DNA of 64,000 nt from Okeania hirsuta (GTDB lineage: Bacteria; Cyanobacteriota; Cyanobacteriia; Cyanobacteriales; Microcoleaceae): assembly GCF_003838195.1 (NCBI RefSeq), contig NZ_RCBY01000006.1:18952-82951 (forward strand), read 5' to 3'. Position numbers and translations under genes: made by a program. The notes under the pieces were generated by a model. That model was not told the origin of the DNA. It ran no database searches and was given only the letters and a program-made list of their open reading frames with translations. This document shows, in pieces, positions 1 through 8,297 of the stretch; position 1 is the first letter of the stretch; each line of letters starts with the position of its first letter.

Positions 1-650
1 AATATTTAACCTTTCCCCCCGTTTTTTTGTCTGTTTGAGGAGTTTTTGCTGTCCACAACGAGCATAACTGTAACTGACGGGACTCCAAATACAAAAACCG
101 GATTCCTTTACGGAATTTTAGGCAAATCTCTCCTGCACTGTGAGACCACAATAACCATTCGTGCGTCAGCTTTTTTGGCTTGTTTTTGTTGAGCATCTGG
201 GGGGGGAAGGTTGTTGATATCTTGTCCTTTTCCAACGCCACCCCTTTTTTTGAGGACTTTTCAGTAGCGATCGCTACTGAGAGTCACTCCTCGCTCTTGA
301 GATAGTTTTCGGGATAATTGAGCCGCATTATAGGTTCGTTCATCTTTTTCCAAACAAATCTCTATATGTTTTATATCTTCTTCAACCCACTTGGCTTTTC
401 TTCCTCTACCTATCTTTTCCCACAGTCCCTCAAAACCTTGGCTTGACCAACGGTGAAGACTGTTTCTCACGGTGTGAGGTGACTTATTTTTATATAGCAG
501 CGATCGCTGCTACAGACCATCCATGATGATTGAGTCGAACTATTTCCGCTGTTTCTCTCACTCTTGAGGGGATTCCCTCAATTTTCTGGAATTCCAGCAG
601 TTCTTTGTCTTCAGCTTCACTCAAATGTACTCTTAAAGGGGCTGGCACAC
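1..650 (-). pseudogene. IS630-family transposase, decayed and cut by window edge
   Basis: Reverse-strand translation gives an IS630-type transposase in pieces. The N-terminal part (about 650 to 490) reads VPAPLRVHLSEAEDKELLEF and continues to a HTH segment. A frame change follows near 485, then an open stretch at 470-261 (TVRNSLHRWSSQGFEGLW). Further pieces near the left edge resemble the catalytic-domain motif ESGF...WSPVSYSYA. Stops and frame changes separate the pieces, so no functional enzyme is encoded. The gene continues beyond base 1. The family call rests on recalled IS630 motifs. Confidence 0.7.
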
Positions 651-709
651 TATAAATTTTCCTCCATCTACTCGACTAGGCTATTTTACAACTTTTTTTG
701 CCTGCCTAC

Positions 710-1055
710 TTAACTGCTGATTTGTGAGGTTTCAATATCTTGGACATAAGCATGATGAATCATCTGTCCTTTTTGAGAGGTAGCTCTCACCAAACTGACT
801 ACCGTATTATCGGCCAGATTCACGCTCTCGACTAATTCCTCTTAAACTACTACCCTCAACGTGATCCTGTAGAACCATGGGCATTTTCTCTGGTTCAACT
901 TTTCGCCGATAGTAGAGAGTGTCAAAAGTATCGGTGTTTGCCCAGCATTCCGCAGGAAAAGTTTGTAGGCATTCAGGACAATAATATCGTTGACTTCCTT
1001 TGCTAGTCTTTCCATGTTTATGAGTTTTCTGATGGCCACACAGAGGACATTCCAT
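710..1055 (-). pseudogene. IS1-family InsA-like zinc-finger ORF, frameshifted
   Basis: The first 75 or so residues carry a CPLCG...YYCPECLQTF zinc ribbon typical of IS1-family N-terminal ORFs, followed by LYYRRKVEPEKMPMVLQ and GSSLRGISR. Near 810 the frame shifts: the continuation (NTVVSLVRATSQKGQMIHHA) lies in another frame and stops at 712. No catalytic second half follows, so this is a truncated relic. Confidence 0.7.
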
Positions 1056-1354
1056 GATGATTGAGAGTATTTAGGGACAATACTCATCTGATCATTCCCA
1101 CACTTTCGCACAGGCACTACCCTATATGGCAATAGACAGATAGGTTAGGACATAGAGTAATAATGATCTTTAGACAGGGAAATATTTTTCCTACTGTTTC
1201 CTGTTCCCTGGTATAAATAACTTAGATTTGCCTCTCCTCAATAAATCAGCTAAAAGTGATTATAGGACTATTAAATTTAAGCTCATTTATGTATTATTCA
1301 ATAATAAGTAAAATTTATGCCTTCTACTTTCATTAAATATTTATTAACTTAATT
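1056..1354. other. intergenic stretch, nothing recognised
   Basis: AT-rich spacer between the IS1 relic and the small membrane protein gene. It contains one short repeat-type tract (tttcctgttccctgg, about 1195). I see no gene, clear terminator or promoter. Confidence 0.4.
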
Positions 1355-1615
1355 ATGTCTAAATTACGCTGGCTAATTCTCAGTTCTTCTGCTTCTGGAT
1401 TTGGTCTTTGTTCAGTTTTATTCGCCATCTTTACAGTGTTTAATGAATTAAGTATTTTAAACGTTTTGGTGCTGATTTTGGTCTTAGTTTTTTTGATGCT
1501 TAATTTAGTATTTACAGCTCATTATTTTTCTCAAATTTCCCGAGAACTATACATTAGAGATAAAATGCAAACACAAATGAAGATGAGGGCTAAACCTACA
1601 AGGTATCGATATTAA
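1355..1615 (+). CDS. small two-helix membrane protein, function unknown
   Basis: An 86-residue protein starting MSKLRWLIL. Two hydrophobic stretches (about residues 7-27 and 33-57) predict two transmembrane helices. A basic cytosolic-looking tail (KMQTQMKMRAKPTRYRY) follows. It stands alone, about 390 bp before the glutaredoxin gene on the same strand. I do not recognise the family. Base composition matches the neighbours, and the ORF ends in TAA without an obvious terminator. It is probably real because of its coherent membrane topology, but no function can be assigned. Confidence 0.55.
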   Translation: MSKLRWLILSSSASGFGLCSVLFAIFTVFNELSILNVLVLILVLVFLMLNLVFTAHYFSQISRELYIRDKMQTQMKMRAKPTRYRY

Positions 1616-2007
1616 ATTTTGAGTCAATCATTACTGTAATATAGTTGTCGGGAATATGGAACAGACTATTTATAGTAAATACTTACTAAATTAGTACAAT
1701 ATCATGTCTGTTTAATTAGCGATAAAAAAAATATATTCTCACTTCAACGGCAAATCTTCCTCATTCTTCCTGCTCCCCACTCCCTGCTCCCTTATTCTTA
1801 TTTATCAGTATTCAAACAGATATGATCTAATACAACAATCTTGGGCAAAATATTGATAGGTATATTTATAAAAAAAAGACACTTTTTATCAAGTCATAAA
1901 ATTGCTAAATAAGGCAGAAGGTTAGTTTAAGTTGTTGCAATTTTCAGGAAAAATACGTTAAAAAGTATCTACACTTGCTAATTTATTACTAGGGCTAATT
2001 ACTAAAA
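1616..2007. other. intergenic stretch before the glutaredoxin gene
   Basis: About 390 bp of AT-rich DNA. It has a pyrimidine-rich repeat-like tract near 1755-1795 (variants of ctccctgctccc). No ORF or RNA gene is recognised. Confidence 0.4.
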
Positions 2008-2325
2008 ATGTTTGACTTTATTAATCCTATTCTTGGTCGTCATCCAGAACAAATCAAGGCTAACGTTGAAATTTATACTTGGCAAACTTGTCCCTATTGT
2101 ATAAGGGCAAAACTTTTGCTGTGGTGGAAAGGTGTCAACTATACAGAATACAAAATAGATGGCAATGCAGCTGCCAGAAATACTATGGCTGAACGTGCGA
2201 ATGGATATCGTACTGTGCCACAGATTTTTATCAATGACCAACATATTGGTGGCTGTGATGATATTTATACTCTAGATGGAAAGGGTGAGTTAGATCCTTT
2301 ATTGAGTAAGCCTGCTGCTGCATAA
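2008..2325 (+). CDS. grxC: glutaredoxin 3 (GrxC family)
   Basis: A 105-residue glutaredoxin that would reduce protein and low-molecular-weight disulfides with glutathione in the cytosol. The active-site motif CPYC is at about residues 29-32 (WQTCPYCIRA). The cis-proline motif TVPQIFI is at about 70, and the glutathione-binding GGCDD motif at about 83. The N-terminal 17 residues (MFDFINPILGRHPEQIK) extend beyond the usual core of about 85 residues. It is probably transcribed alone, and heptamer repeats follow the stop. The family assignment is secure; the exact substrate is not visible. Confidence 0.93.
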   Translation: MFDFINPILGRHPEQIKANVEIYTWQTCPYCIRAKLLLWWKGVNYTEYKIDGNAAARNTMAERANGYRTVPQIFINDQHIGGCDDIYTLDGKGELDPLLSKPAAA

Positions 2326-2379
2326 ATTTGGGATTATTTGAGAGTAAGAAAAAATTAAATTATTATAGCGCTACGTGCT

Positions 2380-2412
2380 AGGGAATAGGGAACAGGGAAC
2401 AGGGAATAGAGA
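2380..2412. repeat. heptamer tandem repeat (AGGGAAC type)
   Basis: Imperfect tandem copies of a 7-bp unit (agggaac/agggaat) lie 55 bp downstream of the glutaredoxin stop. The same class of heptamer array recurs throughout the window with different units. Confidence 0.75.
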
Positions 2413-2500
2413 ACTGTAAAATGGTTTTTCCTGTGGAAACGCTCTGCGAATAAGATTGAAAAATGTCTTAACCAATTTTTGTAGTGGTATACACTTTAAT

Positions 2501-2600
2501 TTATAGTAGTCGAAGCAAATGGCGCGGACAGATCAAAAGCTTAAAACTCAGACAACATAATATTTTTCCTTCTTCTTTCTTCCTTCTTCCTTCTTTCTTC
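2501..2600. repeat. dispersed intergenic repeat, about 95 bp, copy 1
   Basis: The segment starting ttatagtagtcgaagcaaa and running through agcttaaaactcagacaac to a run of cttcttcc is shared, with small changes, with 43108-43199 and more loosely with 37980-38072. It abuts the menD 3' end. Confidence 0.65.
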
Positions 2601-2602
2601 TG

Positions 2603-4360
2603 CTATAGCAATAGATTTGCTGCAAATTTATCTAAATTATTTAACCGCCATTTAGCATCTAGTCGGCGGTTTGTTTGTAATTCTAAAACTCTTATTCCAC
2701 TACTAGGTAGAGTATTTAAAAGTTGTTGTAATTGCTGCCAAGAAGATATTTTCTGATGTTCTACACCATAAGTATTACATAGCTGGGCAAAATTAATATC
2801 TTGGGGAGTAGCAAAAAATTCTGTAAAAGGTGGTTCAAATTTAGCTATTGGTAACATTTCAAAAATTCCACCTCCCTGATTATTAATCAAAATAATAGTT
2901 AAATGACCGACTAATTTATTTCTCAGTAAAAAACCATTAGTATCATGTAAAAGTGCTAAATCTCCTGTTAATAAAACACTGCTTTGTTGACGATGAGCAA
3001 TACCTAAAGCAGTTGATAAAGTACCGTCTATTCCATTTGCACCTCGATTGAAAAATGGCTTGATTTGGGAATTATTAGGAACCCAGAAAAATTCTACATC
3101 TCTGACTGGCATACTATTAGCAATAAATATTGGTGTACCTTGGGGTAATATTTGAGAAATTAACCAAGGTATTTTAGGTTCAAATATTTGATTAATTACT
3201 GCCATTTTTTTGTTGATCGCCTCTCTAACTTTTACTTCAGCATTGCACCACAAATTTAAGTAATTGCCATCGGAATTACTATGGAAAAGTTTAGGAGTAA
3301 AAATTTTAGCTAGTTGTTCTACTGAAAGTTGTAAATGATTTGTCTTCCCATGCAGCGGGTCAAAATTATCCTCACTTTCATCGATGATTAATCTGTGAGG
3401 GTTAGTTGTTTCTAGCCAGGTTCTTAATTGTTTACTTGTTGGTAATTCGCCGATTTGTAAAACTATTTTAGGAATAAGTTTTTGTGCTATTTCCTGATTC
3501 CTTAAAATTAAATCATAAGTACTAATCAAATAGGGATTTAACCGAGAATAGTTTCTTAAAGGAGATAAACCTTCAGCTAAAACTGGGAACTTGATAATTT
3601 GAGAAATTTGAGCGATCGCTTGACAATATTTTTGAGGATTTTTGGGTTGTGCTAAACCTGCAATAATTATGCCTTCGCCAGATTGAAGTTGATTTTTTAA
3701 ATCTAATGTTAAGTCAAAATTTGGCAAAAATTCTGTTGTGAAAATTGGTTGTACTGTAGCAAAAAAGTTTTGGGGGAATTGTGCTTCTAAGGAAATAACT
3801 TCTGGTTGGGGTATAGGAGGTAAAGGGTCTCGAAAAGGAATATTAAAATGCACAGGTCCCGGTGTCGGTAAAGTTGTTTTTCTCCAACCATGAATAATTG
3901 TTTGTCTTAAATATTCAAGTATTTTTAGTTCTATAGAAGGCAAACTTAGTTCAACTTGCCAGTTGGGATAACTGCCATATAATTTAACTTGATCTATTGT
4001 TTGACCTGCATGACAATTTCGTAATTCTGGAGGTCTGTCTGCCGTTAAAACTAATAGTGGGATACGACTTTCTTTTGCCTCTATTATGGCAGGATAAAAA
4101 TTGGCAGCAGCAGTACCAGATGTACAAACTATTACCACAGGTTGATAATTTTTCCTTGCTATTCCTAGAGCAAAAAATGATGCGGAACGTTCATCAAGAA
4201 TAGGAATTGTTTCGATTTTTGGGTGAGTGGCAAAGGCAAATGTTAGAGGCGTGGAACGGGAACCAGGGCTAATAATTGCTGTAGTTAATCCTAGATATTG
4301 TAATGTTTCTACTAAAATTGATGCCCAGACTGTGTTTATATTTCTAAAATCAATTGGCAT
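2603..4360 (-). CDS. menD: SEPHCHC synthase MenD (phylloquinone pathway)
   Basis: A 585-residue thiamine-diphosphate enzyme that joins isochorismate and 2-oxoglutarate to give SEPHCHC, the first committed step of phylloquinone synthesis. Recognisable blocks in order: SPGSRSTPL (about 32-40), ILDERSASFFALG (catalytic Glu region), CTSGTAAANFYPA, then the C-terminal ThDP-binding half with SMPVRDVEFF, RGANGIDGTLSTALG, TGDLALLHD and NNQGGGIFEML. Length is normal for the family. The start ATG at 4360 directly precedes the conserved N-terminus (INTVWASILVETL). It is 3.9 kb from menF, on the same strand but separated by unrelated genes, so it is not in a tight operon. The reading frame looks intact. 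Confidence 0.95.
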   Translation of the reverse strand: MPIDFRNINTVWASILVETLQYLGLTTAIISPGSRSTPLTFAFATHPKIETIPILDERSASFFALGIARKNYQPVVIVCTSGTAAANFYPAIIEAKESRIPLLVLTADRPPELRNCHAGQTIDQVKLYGSYPNWQVELSLPSIELKILEYLRQTIIHGWRKTTLPTPGPVHFNIPFRDPLPPIPQPEVISLEAQFPQNFFATVQPIFTTEFLPNFDLTLDLKNQLQSGEGIIIAGLAQPKNPQKYCQAIAQISQIIKFPVLAEGLSPLRNYSRLNPYLISTYDLILRNQEIAQKLIPKIVLQIGELPTSKQLRTWLETTNPHRLIIDESEDNFDPLHGKTNHLQLSVEQLAKIFTPKLFHSNSDGNYLNLWCNAEVKVREAINKKMAVINQIFEPKIPWLISQILPQGTPIFIANSMPVRDVEFFWVPNNSQIKPFFNRGANGIDGTLSTALGIAHRQQSSVLLTGDLALLHDTNGFLLRNKLVGHLTIILINNQGGGIFEMLPIAKFEPPFTEFFATPQDINFAQLCNTYGVEHQKISSWQQLQQLLNTLPSSGIRVLELQTNRRLDAKWRLNNLDKFAANLLL

Positions 4361-4406
4361 TTTTGAGTTTTGAATAGTAATAGGGTACTCATCACAAAAA
4401 CTAATA

Positions 4407-4516
4407 CCAAATTGATAAGAAGTTGCATAGAAAAATATTTTAATCGGGGTTGACTGTAGATCGAGATAGACAAGTTAATAAATTTCATAATTCTGTGCCA
4501 CCTCACATAAAATTGG
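4407..4516 (-). repeat. MITE family C (TA-flanked), copy 1
   Basis: A short element with inverted ends (CCAAATTGATAAGAAGTTGC at one end; the complement of the other starts CCAATTTTATGTGAGG), flanked by TA on each side. On the reverse strand it aligns along its whole length with 22622-22742. It has no coding capacity. The TA flanks and size are those of non-autonomous IS630/Tc1-type elements (family inference). A lone end of the same element (cctcacataaaattggtat) recurs at about 4552-4570. Confidence 0.6.
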
Positions 4517-4635
4517 TATAACACCTACTACCTACCACCTAATTCTTGCAGCCTCACATAAAATTGGTATCAGGGTTATAAAAGTACCTGAAACAATAGA
4601 ATATCAATTAACTGAACCTTTGCCTCTCTCTATAT

Positions 4636-5181
4636 CTAACTACTTCTGTTATTTACTTTAGTTTCCGACTTTTTCTTTTTAGCTTTAGACTTTTTTGGAG
4701 TCTCTTCTGGAGGCGGACCATAATCTCCATCTGGAAAATATTTTCGCTCAACTATATATTCTGGTTCCACTTCAATCCACAGCCGGGCACCCCCAGCTTG
4801 ACTTTTATTAGGTTGATGAGGTTGATAAACGATTTGGCAAGGTCCGTTAATTTTCAGGGCGTGGCAATATTTTTTTTTATCCCCCACTTTCACAGCAATT
4901 GCTGGATGAGAAGTTCCATTGTCTCGGTTGTAATCAATATTCTTCCGTATAACATGAACAATAGTTTTGGCTTTGCGTTGAAGTTTGTTCCAAGTAGGTT
5001 GTGGACCACGACTACCTGGTGTAATCTCTGGCATTCCCCGATGGTTAAGGGGAATCATCCAAAGTCTTTTAAATTTATAAGCTCCTTGAACCCGGCCTTG
5101 ATTAAGTAAAGTTCGCAATCTACCTGTTGAGATATTTAGCAGAAAAGCTGCTTGTGTTGTGGTTGTTGTTGAGATAGTCAT
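4636..5181 (-). CDS. helix-turn-helix (excisionase/MerR-like) protein, role unknown
   Basis: A 181-residue protein. The N-terminus (TTTQAAFLLNISTGRLRTLL, then NQGRVQGAYKFKRLWMIPL) has the layout of an excisionase-like HTH: helix, turn, recognition helix, and a small wing ending in a basic aromatic stretch. The middle (HPAIAVKVGDKKKYCHALKI) looks like a compact beta domain. The C-terminus is Lys-rich (KKSKAKKKKSETK) and probably disordered or nucleic-acid-binding. Genes of this layout occur in many cyanobacteria without known role (recalled, unverified). It sits between a MITE and a pseudogene with no operon partner. DNA binding is inferred. Confidence 0.7.
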   Translation of the reverse strand: MTISTTTTTQAAFLLNISTGRLRTLLNQGRVQGAYKFKRLWMIPLNHRGMPEITPGSRGPQPTWNKLQRKAKTIVHVIRKNIDYNRDNGTSHPAIAVKVGDKKKYCHALKINGPCQIVYQPHQPNKSQAGGARLWIEVEPEYIVERKYFPDGDYGPPPEETPKKSKAKKKKSETKVNNRSS

Positions 5182-5290
5182 AACTATAACGTCTTAGTTT
5201 TGAAATTTGAGCGTATGATTTTTGATTGAATAAATTAATTTTAAATTTTGAAATACAATTTCATAAGTAGGGAGATAGAGAGAATCATAT

Positions 5291-5335
5291 GTGAAGTTCT
5301 CTCCCGTTAAATCGGAGATTATAACGGGAGCTTCT
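5291..5335 (+). repeat. solo IS200/IS605-type right-end hairpin in the FGE pseudogene
   Basis: The hairpin cccgttaaatcggagatt...ataacggga is nearly the same as the one at 10047-10090 that follows a tnpB gene. It also has the TTCT-type tail (agcttcta). Here there is no tnpB beside it; it lies in the 3' end of the FGE-like pseudogene. Confidence 0.6.
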
Positions 5336-5451
5336 AAAACAAGGATAACTATACCCAAATTAATGTTGAAGTCACGCCTGGCACTCCGGCAATCCCAAGA
5401 ATTGTAGTACCAGCTACCGCCACGGAGCAATCTTCTATTACCTAAATAACA

Positions 5452-5521
5452 TGGGAGCATGAAAGCCATCGTCTTTTAAGCGATGGATGAAAGGTGACTC
5501 GTCGGATTTTAATCCGAAGTA
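5452..5521 (+). repeat. solo transposon-end double hairpin in the FGE pseudogene
   Basis: Two hairpins (atcgtcttttaagcgat, then tcggattttaatccga) match in order and spacing the pair at 57119-57180 downstream of another tnpB relic. The segment interrupts the FGE reading frame between GGNSK and NRRLLRGGSW, a position where the family has no insertion. Confidence 0.6.
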
Positions 5522-7273
5522 TTTTATTTTACTATTTCCTCCAGTTTCCCAAGCACTTCCGTTAGTAGGCGCTCCATTATAATTATCGTGCCAAACATCT
5601 AGACACCATTCCCAGACATTCCTGTGCATATCGTATAAACCAAAGGCATTGGGAGGAAAACTTCCTACATCTGTTGTTTGTCCTCTTTTCCCCTCATAGT
5701 TAACTAACTCAGACGTTATAGTTTTTCCAAAATAGAAAGGAGTAGTCGTCCCGGCGCGACAGACATATTCCCACTGACTCTCGCTGGGCAGGGTATAAAT
5801 TTTCCCAGTTTTCTCAGATAGCTTTTAACAAAACTCTATGGCGTTGTGCCAATTCACATTTTCCTACTGGGCGACTTTCTCTTTTAAAGTGAGAAGGATT
5901 ATTTCCCATAATGGCTTGGTACTGGTTTTGAGTAATAGGATATTTACTCATATAAAAAGCTTGCAGAGTAACTTGATGTTGCGGACTTTCATTACTATCT
6001 CTTCCCGCCTCATTTTCCGGCGAACCCATGAGAAAACTTTCTCTAGGAATATAAACCATTTCTAATTTAATCCCATTACCCAAGTATGCGATTTTTTGCC
6101 TGGCAGTTCCCTGGGTGCGGTTAATAATTTTGCCAGAGTTGTTGACAGTAACTACTTCAAAAGTAAAGACTTCCCCTTTCGTCTCCCACTGCCTTTTTTC
6201 CTCTGCATCTCTTTCTTGTTTTTACCTAGTCTTCGCTATTGGTTTTGTAACCTCTTTTAATTTCTATTCCCACTCCTTGAAGTTCTTCATTTTCCCTGTA
6301 ATTACTCAAATTCGATAAATTATCCCCACCAAACTTTTGATTTATCTCTTGTTCGGTTTTCCCTTTTGCCAAGAGTTTCTGTTTAACATTCGTTTCCCAA
6401 TGTAAGGCACGTTGAATAGCAAATTCATAGAGAATTGTCGGATAATGTAGATTGCGAATTATAGTTTTGTAGAAAGGATAAATTTCTTGTCCGCCACTCC
6501 AATAGGCAACTTGAATATTAATCAAATCTCCATCTACTTCTGATTCTATTAATAGTATAGGTTCAGATTTTAAGCGACTAAATATAGCTTTAACTGCACT
6601 ACCTCTAGCAAAACGGTTACTATCCCAAGCGTGGTCTATTAATTCTGTGGGTCGTTGTTTGTTTTCTAGAGGATAGTATTTTTCGAGGAAATTTCGTAAG
6701 TTTTGGGAAAGACGTTTTTCTACTTTAGGAAATCCAGAAGTAGAAGTTTTATTTAGGTGTTCAAACGGTCATAGTCTATTTCTGGGGGTGCGAGTATTAT
6801 TTGTATGGGCACAAGATTTCGTCCTTGATGATATTCAAGTATTTGCCAGGGGTAAATTTTGAGTAGCCAGTTATCTAATTCTTTAATTTCTAGGGCAGCT
6901 TCTCGTTGATATATTGCGTTGAGAAATTGAGTTTCTCGGTTATATTGAGCAAGTTCGATTTGTAGTTGTTTTTGTTGTTGAAATAGCCATGCTTGAAATT
7001 ATTGATTGCTTTTAGCTATTTGCATATCCACTGCTTGAATAAATTCTTGGAGTGTCCGATTTTCTTGCCATTGGTACTAGACTATTTTGCCTTGAAATTC
7101 TTGACGATAAGTTTCTAGGTCAAATTGTGCAGAGATTTGTTTTTCTTGTAGTTCTTTTTGATGAGCAAAGCGTTGACTTTCCAAGTCTCTTTGAAATACT
7201 TGATTATTTTGTTGTAATTTTGCTTGAGCATCAAGATGTTGATATTCTATTTCTGCCTGAAATTCTTGGTTAT

Positions 7274-7969
7274 TTAGTTACCATCTGTACCTGCATATCC
7301 TAAATAATGATAACTAGAATTATAAACTTTACGATCTTTTAAATAACCTACATAATGACCATAGCGATCGCTACTTGTATGTAGGTCAATATGACCTGCA
7401 TTATCTATTGTTGTGTAAGGATATTTATCGTCATAATTATATGCAGCAGTGGTGGATGAATTAAATTCTAAATGATGACTATATAGACTCATATTTTGAC
7501 TCTCAAAAGTATGAGAACTTAAACTTAAATTATTTTGCTCTTGCTGAAAGTGAGAAATTTCTGGTGGTAGAGCATGAGAGTTTACCCCAGAAATTTCTGT
7601 ACCAAAATTTTGATGTTCAAATTGCTGCTGCTGATGGAAATTATCGGTAAAATTTTGATTTATATCATGCGACGTTGAGGAAAAATCATCATTGTTAAGT
7701 AAACCATAATTGTCACTAATACCACTATCTTGATTTGCAAAATTATCGAACGAAAAATTATTTTGCTCCAAGTCTATATTTGCCCCTAAACCCATACTTG
7801 AATGTTGATAGTCGAATTGCTGTTGCTGATGGAAACCATCGGTCAAATTCTGGTGTAAATCTTGATTTATGTCATCCAGTGTTGAGGATAAGTCATCGTT
7901 ATTAAGTAAACCAGAATTATCACTAATACTGCTATCTTGATTTGACAAATTATCAAATAAATTGTTCAT
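7274..7969 (-). CDS. Q/N-rich protein with internal duplication, function unknown
   Basis: A 231-residue protein with no recognised family. Residues of about 3-65 and 72-130 are two copies of one unit (LSNQDSSISDNSGLLNNDDL versus FANQDSGISDNYGLLNNDDF, each followed by HQQQQF). Asn, Gln, Asp and Ser dominate, and there is no signal peptide or membrane segment. The C-terminal 50 residues (TIDNAGHIDLHTSSDRYGHY, then VGYLKDRKVY) are Gly/Tyr-rich and look like a small folded beta unit. It lies directly upstream of the FGE-like pseudogene on the same strand, so the two were probably co-transcribed. The ATG at 7969 has a weak upstream AGGG. It may be drifting since its neighbour died. Confidence 0.6.
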   Translation of the reverse strand: MNNLFDNLSNQDSSISDNSGLLNNDDLSSTLDDINQDLHQNLTDGFHQQQQFDYQHSSMGLGANIDLEQNNFSFDNFANQDSGISDNYGLLNNDDFSSTSHDINQNFTDNFHQQQQFEHQNFGTEISGVNSHALPPEISHFQQEQNNLSLSSHTFESQNMSLYSHHLEFNSSTTAAYNYDDKYPYTTIDNAGHIDLHTSSDRYGHYVGYLKDRKVYNSSYHYLGYAGTDGN

Positions 7970-8297
7970 ATTAATTCTACCCTTAAACTATATTTGCATT
8001 ATATCTTTATGGCAGTTGAAAACTAGCAGATAGTTGTGATAGATAAATTCTATTATTATATGTAGAGCTTACTGAATAAATAGAATGGTTGGCAAGCATT
8101 CAGTGGTCAGCTATCAGCTATCAGCTATCAGCTATGAGTTATTAACTCATTATTGTGGCAGAAAGAATTAGTCTCGAAGAAGAATGAAAAGTTATTAATA
8201 AAATTGGTCATAAGCGAACCTTAGTCGTTGCTTGAATATGTTCAAAAGCTGAATGTTGAATGCTAATAGCTGAATGCTTACAAATGGTTGTATTTAC
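7970..8297. other. intergenic stretch with TCAGCTA heptamers
   Basis: About 330 bp. At 8105-8140 there are four tandem copies of a 7-bp unit (tcagcta), and near 8250 related gctgaatgctgaatgc motifs. No gene is recognised. Confidence 0.6.

Larger units (their letters stand above)
5235..7270 (-). pseudogene. formylglycine-generating-enzyme-like (SUMF1/FGE-sulfatase) gene, inactivated
   Basis: Reverse-strand pieces assemble into a protein of some 650 residues. First comes a Gln/Glu-rich coiled-coil region (about 7270-6880: QAKLQQNNQVFQRDLESQRF). A middle domain follows (about 6880-6230: IQIILAPPEIDYDRL, IQVAYWSGGQEIY). Last is a C-terminal FGE-sulfatase domain: [70 protein letters not shown], and RLLRGGSWYYN. 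The frame is broken by stops near 7078, 6998 and 5825, by frame changes near 5855 and 5445, and by two solo transposon-end hairpins in the C-terminal part. Intact relatives are a cyanobacterial lineage-specific group (recalled). Not functional. Confidence 0.8.

Noticed and set aside
4336..4524. 62-codon frame upstream of menD
   Set aside because: It is read from MITE family C DNA and overlaps the menD start in another frame.
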